From assembly GCA_022478985.1 (NCBI GenBank), contig JAKSZP010017403.1:1-64000 (forward strand): a stretch of 64,000 nucleotides of DNA, written 5' to 3'. Both the position numbers and the translations under genes were made by a program. Shown piece after piece: positions 48,801-60,679 of this stretch. The notes below the pieces were generated by a model. The model saw only the letters and a program-made list of their open reading frames with translations. It ran no database searches and was not told the origin of the DNA. The stretch is from Massospora cicadina. Taxonomy: Eukaryota; Entomophthoromycota; Entomophthoromycetes; Entomophthorales; Entomophthoraceae. Position 1 is the stretch's first letter, and each line of letters opens with the position of its first letter.

Positions 48801-48950
48801 AAAATTTTAAATACCATATTATAGGCTTTGATTGGTCTAAAATATTAATGATGAGCTTGGTTATGCCCCTAACCGCGCACTAGCATGAAAGCAAGTCACC
48901 ATGACGTCAGAGGATGCTCTTGTATAGATACTAACTAATTAGATTATGCA
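45825..48950. other. AT-rich stretch without recognisable genes
   Basis: Short frames only (78 codons at 45903, 71 at 47739), with no motif or second copy to support them. It holds one GC-rich hairpin at 48113-48136 that stands out from its surroundings. Confidence 0.5.
48113..48136. other. Perfect GC-rich hairpin
   Basis: Arms ATGAGGCGC and GCGCCTCAT (nine pairs) with a six-base loop AGTGCC. No T-run follows, so it is not a simple terminator-like structure. It may be chance. Confidence 0.6.
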
Positions 48951-49756
48951 CCCAATGTTAAAAACAATGCTCACAAAGAATCCCTTTTTGCCCTTGAGTT
49001 CTCCTGACAATGTCAGCTGAATTATCAAATCCCCATATAGAGAGAGTTTTGCTGTTGTTACAACTCCTAAAATGGACATATTACCTATTTTGAAGTAAAT
49101 CATTTTTAAAATTAAAACTGATTGAAAAGCTCATAAACAATGAAACCACAAGAGCCATAGTAGTCATGTGAACCACAGGAGCCACAGCCAGTCTTTAAGC
49201 TGCAACCAACCATATATAAACAAGCAAGATCTACACTGTATAAGCATTGAAGAAACCCAAGATATCATTAAAGAATCATTGAATATGACTCCACTGGCCC
49301 CAAAACTAAGATACAAATAAAAAATCGCCTTGTGAGAAGAAAATGAGTTAATATACACCAAGTCCTACTTTTAGAACCCCAATTCACTATATACTATATA
49401 TAATTTATATCTTCTAGATAAAATCTTTTTTACAGAATATACCTTACTATAGTTTTTATTTGGTGCTAATAACTTCATATACTAAATGAATCACTGTCAA
49501 AAGTGAGGCACAACCTAATTTGTTACCAGCAGAATATGAGAGGAGCTCTGGTGTGCTTAGTAGCAGACACTGTTAAGATTAAGTTGGGCTCAATCATGGC
49601 TGGACACACTTGGAATTATGAGCAAAAAACTTGTACCATATAAGAATCTTCAGATTTTCCAGTGATTCATGCTGCAAACATATAAACAATTTGTTGTGAC
49701 TATCTCAACCCTTTCTATTAGAACCTCATAATCAAGCTGGTCAGTTAAGAAATAAC
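48951..49756 (+). repeat. Presumed 5' LTR of element 6
   Basis: Inferred only from the strong primer-binding site at 49757. The left boundary and internal LTR features cannot be seen, and no partner copy was found. Confidence 0.3.
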
Positions 49757-49775
49757 TGGTGCTCACTACAAGGAG
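49757..49775 (+). other. Element 6 primer-binding site
   Basis: TGGTGCTCACTACAAGGAG differs from the element 2 site (TGGTGCTCACTACAGGGG) only toward its 3' end. Confidence 0.65.
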
Positions 49776-51300
49776 CAATAACAAGCAATTGTGGATAGAC
49801 CTATGACAAAATCAAGTAAGTTTTGAATAGAAAGAAACTTTTTAGAAGATAGAGAATCTGAAGGGTAAGTAAAAATTGTTTATAGAGGTGAAGCAGAAAG
49901 TAGCTCATTTGACAAGTAAGATAGGTAAAATCAGAACACCACTGGTTATATAAAGGACTATATATCTGACAAAAATAGTAGTTGAAAGATAGCTTAAATT
50001 TTAATAAGGGGAGACCAATGAAATTGTATGAAGATTAAACACGATTTATGCAATATGGAAAGCTACAATGAGCAGTTGGATAACTTGAGACAAGATGTGG
50101 AATTATATATATAATTTAGGCGCCTTCTTCCCATCAGACTGCTATCTAATTTTGAGAGAACGGACGACCAGCATAAATACACCAGCGACGGTTTTACAAC
50201 CTTCCCAAAATATTGTATCTGAAGAGTATTACAATCTCTACCTGAATTTCAAGATAAAGTTCGTTTCCAGTGATGGAACTATAGCCAAAATTCTTCAGTT
50301 ATATAAAAATAACATGGATGGAAACAACGACAATTATAAAGCTTGCCATGCTCAGGAATTCATGAGTAGGTAAGCAAACAAGGTAATTAGACTATAATAA
50401 CCTAACCACACTTTGGTTAAAGTAAAGGCGGTTTCTATTCTTGAGCTTGGAAGCTCACAGGATGTTCAAAACATGTAGTAATAGTTACCCACTATGAGAA
50501 ATAGAAAGTCTGATCAGTTGTGATCTACGCAAACTGGTATTACCTTAAGGCTAACAGCTCTGGACAACTATAGACCTGGGTTCAGTCACTGTGAAGACCA
50601 TTTTATTAGCTTGGATCGCACCCGTAGCTCCTGGTACATATAACTTTGAGCGTGAAGCTTCTAAATGCCTAAAAGCTATTATGGAGGCCTTATTTGCCGT
50701 CAAAACAAATATAAAGAGTAAAGGAATCATAACCATCAGCAACATCAGTACTGACTAAAAGCTGTTTATAGTTCTCAGAGATGCGAGTATAAGCCTAACA
50801 AGAAAGCTTACTATTCAGTCAAATGAGAGTACATAAATTCCGCCACGTTCAAATGTAACAATTATCTGAAAGAAGGGAACTTCTGGAGAAATAGTACTAA
50901 GTGAAAAGGAAGAGAAGAAGGAAGAGCTTATAGAGGAGGTCGAAGTATAAGTATATTGGTTTGCATACCACACTAACGGATATAATGAATATGAAACTGA
51001 TTTATGAGCTGAGTTAGAATAATATGTCATGTGAGCACAAATTGAGCTTGCTGTGCCCTCCTTCCCAGACCTAACTAATCAAATTTTGAGCCCTCAGAGC
51101 AGTCTAACTTGGCTCAGGATTTCAATCCCTCTCAGATTGTAAAAAGTGTATCAAATGAAAGAATCTAGTGGACCTATGTTCAAGAAGATTTTAATTGAAG
51201 AAAAAGAATCTCAAAAGCTTGTAAGGAATCTTTTCTTTCTAAAGAATTAAGGAGATTGATTCAGAGTATGTGACTGTGGATGTGTAAGTTTTAGGGCGAT
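49776..51300 (+). pseudogene. Element 6: probable gag, truncated
   Basis: Coding-like segments lie downstream of the primer-binding site: MESYNEQLDNLRQDVEL (50056-50106, coiled-coil character) followed by a 92-codon frame at 50095-50373 (TPATVLQPSQNIVSEEYY, KILQLYKNNMDGNN). The remainder to about 51300 is broken. No protease or RT follows; the next sequence is minus-strand cassette d. Gag identity is inferred from position and the coiled-coil start; element 7 has a similar layout. Confidence 0.45.
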
Positions 51301-51399
51301 AGATTTCTTGGATTGTATATGGGTCCAAACCTGCTCTCAATTGGTTGTATTGTGAGTAATTTGGCAGCTTGAGTTTTGGTTGCAAGATTTTTCTGATTC

Positions 51400-52320
51400 A
51401 TCAAGCGCTCAGTTGGAGGGGTGGGGGCAGCCAAAATCCCCACACAAAAGCTGTAGGTGTGGCCTCATGGGTGGGGTTGACGGTTTTTGCATTGTTTGAA
51501 CCGTATCAACATGCCTTTTTGGAATAGTCCAATTAATGGCAGAGGGGCAAACTGTGCAGCCGTTGTTGATGTGAGACCAAAAGAAGTTGTCTGGTGCAGA
51601 TGGGATATAGGCACGCAGTGGGATGTGCTGGGCTATGGCTGGCTGGTGGGGGGTAATGGTGGCCATTGCCTAGGATGCCGCTAGGTGATCAGCACCGCTC
51701 AGGACAAGGAAGTGGAGGATGGGGTCTGTGCCATAAGTGGACAGCCCTGGCATCAACTCCTCATAGGATGTTTGAGGGGGAAGGTGTGAGGGAAGGTTTG
51801 CAAAGGTCACCACAAGTGTGGTATCATTGGAGAGCATATATGGGTGGTGGTAAAGGGTGCATTTTTATAAATTAAGTGCGTTGCTGCTGCAGTGGCTGCA
51901 TCCTCTTCAGTGGGGAATCCAATATCAAAATAGTCCTTGTAAGAACAGAAGTTGATAAATCTTGCTGGTGCAAGGCTGGCTGTTGCCAGCATATTTATTA
52001 CTTTGTCAGCATATGGAAAGAGACGTCCATAATTGATGTGGAGGCAGAAGTGAATATTGGATCAGGGTGGGGCTAGGGGTGGGGCGGGTTGGGTGGACTT
52101 GCGTGAGGTGCTTTACTAAGTCACTTGGAGGGACAAATTGGCTAGTTGCATTTGGCAAGCTGGATGAGCCAATCCGCATGCATTTGCCTGATGAGTGGTA
52201 AACGCTATCAGGTGGAGCACCACTGCCCCACACTGGGGCAGCAGGTGGTGGATCTGAGGTCATGAAATGGAAATTGGTATGGTGAGGCAGCAGTGGAAAA
52301 CTAACTGTTTTTTTCAATAT
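51400..52320 (-). pseudogene. Gag-like cassette, copy d (N-terminal part, minus strand)
   Basis: The N-terminus reads TSDPPPAAPVWGSGAPPDS at about 52205-52260, then FVPPSDLVKHLTQVHPT. The conserved core is TTLVVTFANLPSHLPP and YEELMPGLSTYGTDPILHF (about 51690-51820), followed by FFWSHINNGCTVCP at about 51545-51586 and IPKRHVDTVQTMQKPS. The core is clearly homologous to copies c and e. Sequence homologous to the C-terminal third of copies a to c is missing left of about 51400, so the copy is truncated. The paired plus-strand frames here are shadows. Confidence 0.58.
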
Positions 52321-52333
52321 TGCTCAAAAGTGA

Positions 52334-53309
52334 TGTTGAGCGGAAAGAAAACTGGATTTATCAATGTTCAATGATAATTGTTTGGGTTTGTTTTCTTATA
52401 GAAATTTAAATTTTGCATTAAAATTTTTGGAAGATTAATGTTCCGCCAGGGTAATTTCTGACAAAAAAAATTAAGTAGTTTAATTTTTGATCTAATTATT
52501 TAAAAAATTCTTAAGCATTGATTAGATTTTGTTGCCAACTAAAAAGGGTGTTTTTTGTAATTAATGATACATTAATAACACTTTTGTTGACCATCTAGTA
52601 CTAAAAAAAATAACACTTTTGTTGGCAATAACTTGTGGTTATGCCTAAGTGATGTGCCCTGTATTATAAATAAATGATCCCAATACCTAGGAAGGTTTTT
52701 AGCTTGTAAAGGTTATTACTCTGATGTTGGCTAAAGGCGTTGACAGAAAATTTTGGAAAATCCAGAAGAGGTCATAATCTAGTTGGCGGTGGAACCTGAT
52801 TGGGCTGATAAAGTGTTAATTGTTTTAGACTACTCCTTAGGTAAAATTTATTGATGATGTATCCATTTACATTGAGGTGCCAACAGGAAGTTAATTTACA
52901 TATTCCCTATTTAAACCCCTTGTATAAATCTAATCAAGTCAGAATTGTAGAACTTAACAAGTATCAAATAGTGTTAATTCTTATACTGATTTTTTGTATA
53001 AAAATGGGAAGGATAGTTTAGTTGTCTATATTGTTCACAAGATCTCAAGTTCTCTTATGTAATAACTGCATGATAATTTCGTTTGTTGTTATTGTGTTCC
53101 ATTACTCTTGTGTAAGAGTTGTTGAGATAGTTTCCCTTGTCCAGAAGTGCCTTCAAGCTACCAGAAGGAAGAGCGTCAGCACCTGCCTTGAGAGGTGAGC
53201 ATCTAAGCAAATTTAGTACTATTGGCTGTGAAGAACTCAATTATATTATTAACATCATAATTTTATCAATGTACCTTTAATCTTTTTTTAGCACTAGTGG
53301 TGCCCAACA
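52334..53309 (-). repeat. LTR of the gag-only family between cassettes d and e
   Basis: Bounded by TGTTGAGC (52334) and CCCAACA (53303-53309), giving five-base inverted ends and a length of 976. On the minus strand it starts TGTTGGGCACC. Parts of it match 10731-11370. It lies between the proline-rich N-terminal end of cassette d and the C-terminal end of cassette e, as an LTR should between tandem units. On the plus strand the edge also reads TGGTGCCCAACA, which could be mistaken for a primer-binding site. Confidence 0.6.
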
Positions 53310-53399
53310 TAAAATGAAGAGCTGTCACGCATCTTTATTTGTTAATGAGTCAAACAAAGGGATTATCATAAATTAAAGTAAAAACTAATATGGCACCTC

Positions 53400-54665
53400 A
53401 GCTAACAGCTTAGGAACCCATATCAGAAGGTTAGGAATCTTTGGGGAAACTTTTTTCCGGCGCCCACTTTAGCTGGTGGACCATGGTGGACAACATTGGG
53501 GTAGGAGCATCAGCTACATGCGGCATGAGGAGGTATAATTGTGGTTTTTCTTCGTTAATGAGGCCAGTAATGTCCATTGCTTAACGTATTGAGCAATTTG
53601 ATGCTCAGAAAAAGTGATGAGAGCAGGCACACGAGTGAACAACTTGATGCGCTGGCAGGTTTGGGGATAATTGGGGTCAGACAGAGAAGTTTTTGCTGCA
53701 GCAATGCATGTGCAACCTGCTCCAAAAGCGAGCTCCTCAATTCAATATTTTGCACCTTGATCAAAACAATATTGGGAAATTCAGGATGGGAATACCCTCA
53801 ACCAGGGTTCCATCACCCCATGGAGATGCTGGAGGAGGAGGGTGTTGGCCGGAGCAGCTGCTGCTTCTACTGCCATTTTATTTATAATTTATAGCTAGAA
53901 AACTGTATTTAAATTGAATACGGTGGGGATGTGAATTGGGAGGATCTACAAAAAAATCCTCTAAAGCAAAAATCTAGCTTAACATTATATGGCCATATGC
54001 TATCATCTATACATATAAGACACTCAAATGGATTTATATCAGCTAACACTGGGCCAGCCGCTGGAGTCAGTGCAATGGCGGAGCCTGGTTGGTTGTAAAT
54101 AATTGACCATGGCAGCTCAGCTGGAAACTGTCTCATACATTGGCTCAGAATCTGTGATTCAGATGAATTTTAAAAAAATTTAGATTTTATTATCTGCTGC
54201 TTCGGAAGCAGTGCCAGAATTAGCTGAGGTTGGGGGTGGGAGGATCGCGCCCCAATCAAAAAAATTGGGTGAGGTGGCAGCTGGCCAAACGCCAGAAGGT
54301 GGAGTGGTGGAAGTGGCAGAGGCCAAAGCTGTGGGTCACTTGAGCTTATAATGATCTAATTTAAAGCACAAGGGGTAAATGACAAGGCCATTTTTGACCT
54401 GCTGCTAAATAGAGTGATCAGGTGCAGATTTTATCACAGTGCGGGAGGGATTCACAAGGGGGATTTACAATGGAAAGGGTATATTGTCGCAAAGGCATGA
54501 GGTCCTTCCAAATGATTTGCCCCATTGGGAACCAAAATTGCAAGTTGGGGTCTGCGCTGTAAACAGTCAAATTCTCTGTCAGTTCATGTTGACGGCGTTC
54601 AGGGATGAGAAATGAGGGCAGCCCAGTAAACTGGACCACCAAAGTGGCCTCATCTGGGAGTCACA
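53400..54665 (-). pseudogene. Gag-like cassette, copy e (C-terminal part, minus strand)
   Basis: A 74-codon frame at 54418-54642 begins VVQFTGLPSFLIPERRQHEL and continues ENLTVYSADPNLQFW, matching the core block of copy d (VVTFANLPS, ELMPGLSTYGTDPILHF). Downstream (leftward) it continues through a 75-codon frame at 53909-54136 (RQFPAELPWSIIYNQPGSAI) and a 69-codon frame at 53555-53764, and its left end resembles copy a near 8540-8640. The N-terminal proline-rich part is missing on the right, where element 7 begins. It overlaps copy d only in the core block, so d and e are two separate truncated copies. Confidence 0.55.
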
Positions 54666-54787
54666 TGAAAACAGTGGGATTAATATTTTAAAATCTATTG
54701 GTAGCTTAAACGTACTTTTAATCTTCAATTAACAAAAAAAGAAGCACACTTTGAACCTGTGCAGCGAACCTGAAAAGAGTTTACATT

Positions 54788-54804
54788 TGGTGCTCCTACA
54801 AAGG
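54788..54804 (+). other. Element 7 primer-binding site (imperfect)
   Basis: TGGTGCTCCTACAAAGG follows an LTR-like end TTTACA at 54780-54785. It differs from the window consensus by a one-base gap and two changes. The LTR itself is mostly missing upstream. Confidence 0.5.
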
Positions 54805-54849
54805 TAGCTGAGTTTTTAGGCTAATAACTTCACATCTCAATAGCATGTC

Positions 54850-56008
54850 CTATAAGAATGAATTTTGAAAAGCTATGAACTGAAATGGAGATGGTGAACA
54901 AGAATACGCTGAATTTGGCGCCGCAATCTTATCTATCTAACCTGGAAAAACTAGTAACAAAAGCTTATGTAGAAAATAGCAGTTCAAGAAGGTTTGTAAT
55001 TATTTATAGGGAAAATTAATCTTCCTGGAGAGAAAGGAGACTGAAGTAATCCAAGAACTGATGTTACAGAGAGCTGCTTGGGAAGCAGATAAGGAACAAT
55101 TCTGTTAAATCCAAGACAATGTAACGCAAATCTTAATGTGGTTACTAAAGCTGGAAAGTTACAAGTGCAATTGCGCTCAGATGGAGATGGATTTAGCCAT
55201 AAACATTGTAGATGAAGAAAATGCTGTTGGGAAAATGCAGCCATCAAGAAACATGCCTGGGACTTTTGAAGCACTTTTGGAAAGGAGTCCCAAAATACTC
55301 CCTTAGTCATTAGAGTATTGCTTGAGTATCTCCCATCACAGTAGTGACAAAATAATTTTGGAATATGCCAAAGTTACCCGTTTCCACTAGGATAACGCCC
55401 TGGGGTTTTTTCCTATTCAATATGATGATGCCTGGATATGATGACCATCAGAGAGCATAACATTATGAACTTCTTGAACACCAATTGTCAAAATCTGGTG
55501 TTGTCCCGCCTCAATGGGGATAATTGGAATTATAAGACGCCAATGAGGCAATCATGATTGAGTTTGGCAGCCATGAGAGTATAGCTAGCCACAATCATGA
55601 GTTCATGTGAGTACAGTTTAATAAAAAACCTTAGCCACTTTTGTAGACCATTTTTAATTGGAAGTGAAAATTCTGGAAGGCTCGAAAGTTCTATTGGATT
55701 TCATTCTTGTATTACTATGCAGATGGCCCTTAGGACCTACAGAGACATGCACCAAGCCATGGTTTCTGCACTTGCAACTCAGACTTCTACTATACAGATG
55801 GTAGATAATCTCAAGATGTTAAACAAAATCTTTGAAGCATCTAACCAAACCTTTGAATCCAATCCCGTCAAAAATAATCAGATTATAAAGAATATTAATG
55901 AGCCAAATAAAGATTTAAAAAACTGTGTATTAATGAATAAAAAGACCCAAAGTTCAGAAATCAATGGATAAATCCCAAAACCGCTGTCATAGATGTTGCA
56001 AAACTGGA
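54850..56008 (+). pseudogene. Element 7: probable gag, split by element 2
   Basis: Plus-strand coding traces: FLERRETEVIQEL-type sequence at about 55020-55060, MLQRAAWEADKEQF, then QILMWLLKLESYKC and MEMDLAINIVDEENAVGKMQ to about 55245, predicted helical coiled coil. A 124-codon frame follows at 55597-55971 (MALRTYRDMHQAMVSALATQ, NKIFEASNQTFESN). The sequence is cut at 56008 by the 5' LTR of element 2. The rest of the gene should resume beyond the window. Gag assignment is by position after a primer-binding site and by coiled-coil character. Confidence 0.5.
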
Positions 56009-56757
56009 TTTCATATATCAGGATATCAGACATGATGGGAAGAAAACAACTATTTAACTCCCAAGACATAATTGACACCTAGAACTGATAAATAGTTAAA
56101 GGAGTTATTTCGGTTAATCACCCAAAAAATCAATAGTTAGTATGGCTCAAACTACTAAGATTAAAATTCTGTCAGCTCAATAAGAGACTAAGATACACTG
56201 AGATGAAATCCTGTTAATCAATATGAAGGATCATCTAAAGTTCAGCCTATACCCAAGGTGTACTTGTGGCATTAAATTAATACTAACCCAAAAAAGGTTG
56301 AGAATCAAGAATCTGCCCTACTTTAACCTAATTGATACCAGTTCATATCCAACTTGGTACATTCAACTTAGAATTTTTTCCTATCAAAAATATGCTACAA
56401 AGGCATTATAACATCCAGAGTGAATCAACTGAATAAAATCCTCTATTTATGATTTTCTCTAAGTATTTTTACTGATTTTTTGGGGGTCTATAATTTTTAA
56501 CTAGGAAATATAAAAACCCTTCTTTTATATTATAAGGTTATGTCAATAATCCTAAATCTCATAATGGTAATTGACTTCAATAAGTTCATCCAGCCATCCT
56601 TACCATAGGACGGATACTCTAATTGTGGGACATAAGTGGTGACTTAGGCCCTTTAAAGTATATAATATACTTATCATGCATCTTAGACATCTCCAAATAT
56701 TGACTGTCAGAATTCTTTACCATTGCATCATTGAGCATAAAAAACTGAGGCCCAACA
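56009..56757 (+). repeat. Element 2 5' LTR
   Basis: Starts TTTCATATATCAGG (TGTCAGATATCAGG in element 1, the first bases mutated) and ends CCCAACA at 56757, 749 bases. TATA-type ATATAAAAACCCT at 56508-56520. U5 block CGGATACTCT onward at 56611-56650. Confidence 0.86.
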
Positions 56758-56760
56758 GGA

Positions 56761-56778
56761 TGGTGCTCACTACAGGGG
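56761..56778 (+). other. Element 2 primer-binding site
   Basis: TGGTGCTCACTACAGGGG, three bases after the LTR end. This is the best-preserved example in the window. It would pair with a tRNA 3' end ending ...GTAGTGAGCACCA; the tRNA is not identified. Confidence 0.8.
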
Positions 56779-56839
56779 TCAGACAATGCTTAATGATACC
56801 TGCACTTAATTGATTGCACCATGGAAGATAAACTGATTG

Positions 56840-59560
56840 ATATTGTCACCCTCTGGGTGCACAACAGAAATGGTGAAGAAGATGAGTGAATGGGAATTCT
56901 ATCCATCGTCACGTTTGAAGAAGTTTAAGGAAATCCTATGAAAAATTCCAAATCTCGTCATCTAACATGGATTTTAAATGAATGAGTTTGAGACTTACTT
57001 TATGGAGTCATATACCCAGGATAAAGAGCCAGCCTGCAAAGGGCATCCTCCGTGGACAAAACACTCAGAACCTGTATTAATTAAGTGCTCTCCTAAGTGC
57101 TATGGATAAAGGGTCAATATAGCTCACTATATCACTCAATTTGTACACTCTGTGCTTTATCATATCACACAATTAAAGAGAGTTCATAACGAGGAACTCA
57201 CCATAATTTTAATATACAAGGGCCTTGTGGTTGGCTGACAAAAGTTATATAATTTAGCATAACAAAGTATAGTAGAAGTCCACTGCTTAATTGAAGTAAA
57301 TTGTTCCTACAACATTCAGCTCAATAATCAGATGGTGAATATTGATTACAAGATTATCAAGTATGTGGAGGAAATTATATATAGCTTTTATAGAAAAATA
57401 TCTTGAGGTCAAACAACATTACCAAAAGATTACCTGACGCTTTTTTTGAAGAGCTTTGAAGACATGATATCAAAGCCCATGGTGAAGAGGTAGGCCAATT
57501 CTCTACTAGCCATCAACTGGAGGAAGAACAGATCACCTTCCTTAAGGCTGAGATAGAGTAAACCCTTTGACGAATTGTTGAGCTGAAGTCCCATCAAACC
57601 TCTGATACTAATGTCTCAAATTATGTTTTCCTGAGTAGCACATGTCAAACAGGATCTGACATCCTATACGACTCAGGCATCTACTTTTTCCTTTTTTTGA
57701 GTGACTTAAAAAATTGAAGAGCAACATGAGAGTCGAGTCACCCAGTCAAGAAGATGTATGCAAGTTTACCGTTGCCTCAATGAAGCTGATCAATGCTGAA
57801 ACACTCTTACAAAAGAGCTAGAATCCAATACCAACAAGCCTCCACAGAGCAATGAATGCAAGTAGTTGAAAGAGAAAGTTGAATTGGCACACTGGATATT
57901 AGAGATTGAGAACATATTTTTGTAAACTTACCACTCATTTGCTTGTGAACATATTCATGATCTGAATATCTGTGTTAGGAGTTGTATAATGATAAAAACT
58001 TTCTAGGAAGAAAAAAATCTGATATGTTACACCAAGACTTATGCCTGAAGGAAACGGGGCAACATATATGTTGAGATTCTGATATGACTGGACAATAATC
58101 CCTGAAGAGCTACAGTGGAATGGCGAGAATCCACTGACTAGGATAATTATTTATTAGTATTTGAGCGCCTTGAAATGAGGTAATATTGGGACATAATGGA
58201 TTATTATTGTATTTCCTAGAAATAAGGCAATAAGGTGATGTTGACATATGACAGATATAATTTAGATTGCGTCAAACTAGGGTGATAGAGAATTGAAAAA
58301 TTACCATTAAAATCAAATGAGAATCAGTGGAACAGAATAGTATAAGCTAAGAGAATGGTATCATCCAAAGTTGCTGGTATATATAAGTGAGATGGGTGAT
58401 TGAAAGAAAAAGGTTTTAATATTTTGAAGAAAACGGATCTTTATATAACCACTGTATCTATTAAATAAATAAAAGTGTTATTAAGCAATTGCTCCTAATC
58501 CTAGTACTTTTTAAGTGTCTTTGGAGGACTGAAAATTCCTAAATTATCCGTACATTTTTCAGTGTGTTTGACCTGTGCAACCCTTATGGCGCATCCCAAT
58601 GATATCGCCCAGAATTATAATAATATCAATTTCTACACAATCAATGACATCAACTCACACACCAAGTTGAACAGAGCGACACATGTACTAAAATTTACCA
58701 AAATTAAAGCTCCTGGAGTCACGTTGTTACAGGATTTAGCTACAACCTTTAAGCCTACTTCTAAGGACAAATTTGCACCTGATGTAAGAAAACTGCATTT
58801 TTCCTCTGTCTATGAAGCTGTGATGGAAAGGTGCGACTTATCAATAAATGGATAAGCACAAACGTATCTTGTTTAAGCTGTATGACTTAAGAAGGAGTGA
58901 TGTTTTATATGGACGACCTGCATATCTAAAGGGATGTGAAGGAAGCGCTTATCAAAGAATTTTGTTCAAACAAAGCCTGATTATGGATAAACAGACCTTC
59001 ATGAGAATCATGCTATTCCAAAATAAAAACTAAACAAATTCTCAGATCACTTTTATGACGAGGATTAAATGCTTTTGGCCCTGAATATGCATAAATTGGT
59101 TGATGCCATAGCCATCGTCGTTTCTGGTTTACATAGTAACCCCAACCTAGCCATGCACGTCACAGCATCAAACAAAGCTTCAATTTTGTACTAGACATTA
59201 AAGAAGCCCTTCTCAATAATTTTAACATACTCAATCCAGTAACCTCCCAAAAGGCCTCCACAAAATCCTGAGTTTATACTTTGGAGGAAGCAAATCTCAA
59301 GAAGGAGGAGAAGCCAAGATGTAGCTACTGCAGAAAACAACCATCTCAAGAATATGTGTTTTAAAAAGAACCCTATCTATGCCAAGAAGGGAGAAGAAAG
59401 GTTGGCTTAGGGACAGGTACCTATACAGCAGACCAACCCAAAGTACTTGAAAAGTGAAACATTGTAAATTACTCATCTCTCATGCATTAAGAATATATCT
59501 AGTGATGACTCTAAAGGGGGTTATGATATACAAGTTATTATATTTTAGGTGCACTCAATG
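56840..59560 (+). pseudogene. Element 2: gag
   Basis: Parallels element 1 gag: the start near 56850 (HNRNGEEDE-type), a coiled-coil middle (57450-58000), and a 97-codon frame at 58562-58855 whose FKPTSKDKFAPD matches IKPTSKDKFTLD of element 1. The zinc-knuckle CSYCRK at 59320-59337 is partly preserved, with EYVF where the last Cys is expected. Many stops. The 58562 frame is the longest in the element and is not an independent gene. Confidence 0.78.
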
Positions 59561-59835
59561 AGCTTGCCATTATGGACTGCTTAAATGCCATAAATATAGA
59601 TGAAGCCCACATTCCCAAAGGCACTTACCACAGCTAAGTTATCAGGTGTCCCAGAATAATTAATATAGCCACAGATTGTGATCAATACCTTGCCCTGTTT
59701 ATCCAATTCTTCTTGAGTTTTCACAGTCTACGGAGTAAGAAGAGGTATCCTGAGACTTCCCAAAAGCTCAATGCAACGTTCCGCCTAAAGTAGGTGCTAA
59801 CCTCACCAAAGTTTTGAGGAACTATTATTAAAGTG

Positions 59836-60485
59836 GAAGTGGTAATTTAGAAGGTCTGAGTTATGGCTATCCTGGATATGGGATCACCTATAAATGTTGT
59901 CTCATCTCAACTCATCAAGAAGATCAAGCTCGCCCCCAACCTCAAATACACTCAGAGTATAGCACCATTAGTATTCACAACACAAAGGCGATAGATGCAT
60001 ATTCATCTCTGCTGATATAAGTTAACTAGTTATTTTTTCAGCTCCCACAGTTGCCATGGACAATAGCCAGTATGATATGCTTATTAGGATGAAGTTTATG
60101 ATTAAATACTTAAAAGAATTAATTTAAAAAAAGGATACTCATCACTACTCAACTATAATTTTCCCTTGTACTGGATAATAAAGACTCCAATAAGAAGAAT
60201 TACACTTGTATGGTTGAGTACACTGTTTCCGCTTTAACTTTGTGATATTCTACCTACAGAAAAAACATAAAAAGCTATCTAACTCAGTAGATGCAGAAGA
60301 AAGCATACCATTTTATGTCACTAAGGAGGTAAAAATTAAGCCTTGAGAACAAAAAGTAGTTTCTACCAACATGACTATGAGTATCCCCAAACTGCCTGCT
60401 ACATATTACTAGTGTCAATGGAGTATATAGGTTTGAAACAAGTTTTACCAAAAGTACTTGATTCAGCCTATCAGTGGCCTATTGA
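59836..60485 (+). pseudogene. Element 2: aspartic protease region
   Basis: LDMGSPINVVSSQLIKKIK, as in element 1. The in-frame stops at 59848, 59857 and 59992 are at the same places as those of element 1 (41650, 41659, 41794; constant offset 18198). The tract is almost collinear with element 1, the offset changing by only one base by 60478. Confidence 0.88.
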
Positions 60486-60679
60486 GCTACTAATTGGAAC
60501 CAGAAAACCAAGATATCTTAGTCAAGAAACATCAAGAAATGGTAATATAATTACTTCCAATTGATGATATTAACAAGGTACACTTTATTAGTACTCACCT
60601 TGACTTTGGCCTTTCCACCAATAAGTTAATTTGCTTTATACCTCAAGTCCAGATATTTGATAAGTTAAATAGGAGGAAC

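Noticed and set aside
49549..49566. TGGTGTGCTTAGTAGCAG as a primer-binding site
   Set aside because: A much better site (TGGTGCTCACTACAAGGAG) lies at 49757.
51487..52076. Overlapping plus-strand frames of 61-69 codons
   Set aside because: Shadows of gag-like cassette d; conservation with copies c and e is on the minus strand.
53298..53309. TGGTGCCCAACA as a plus-strand primer-binding site
   Set aside because: It is better explained as the outer edge (CCAACA) of the minus-strand LTR 52334-53309, and no plus-strand gag follows.
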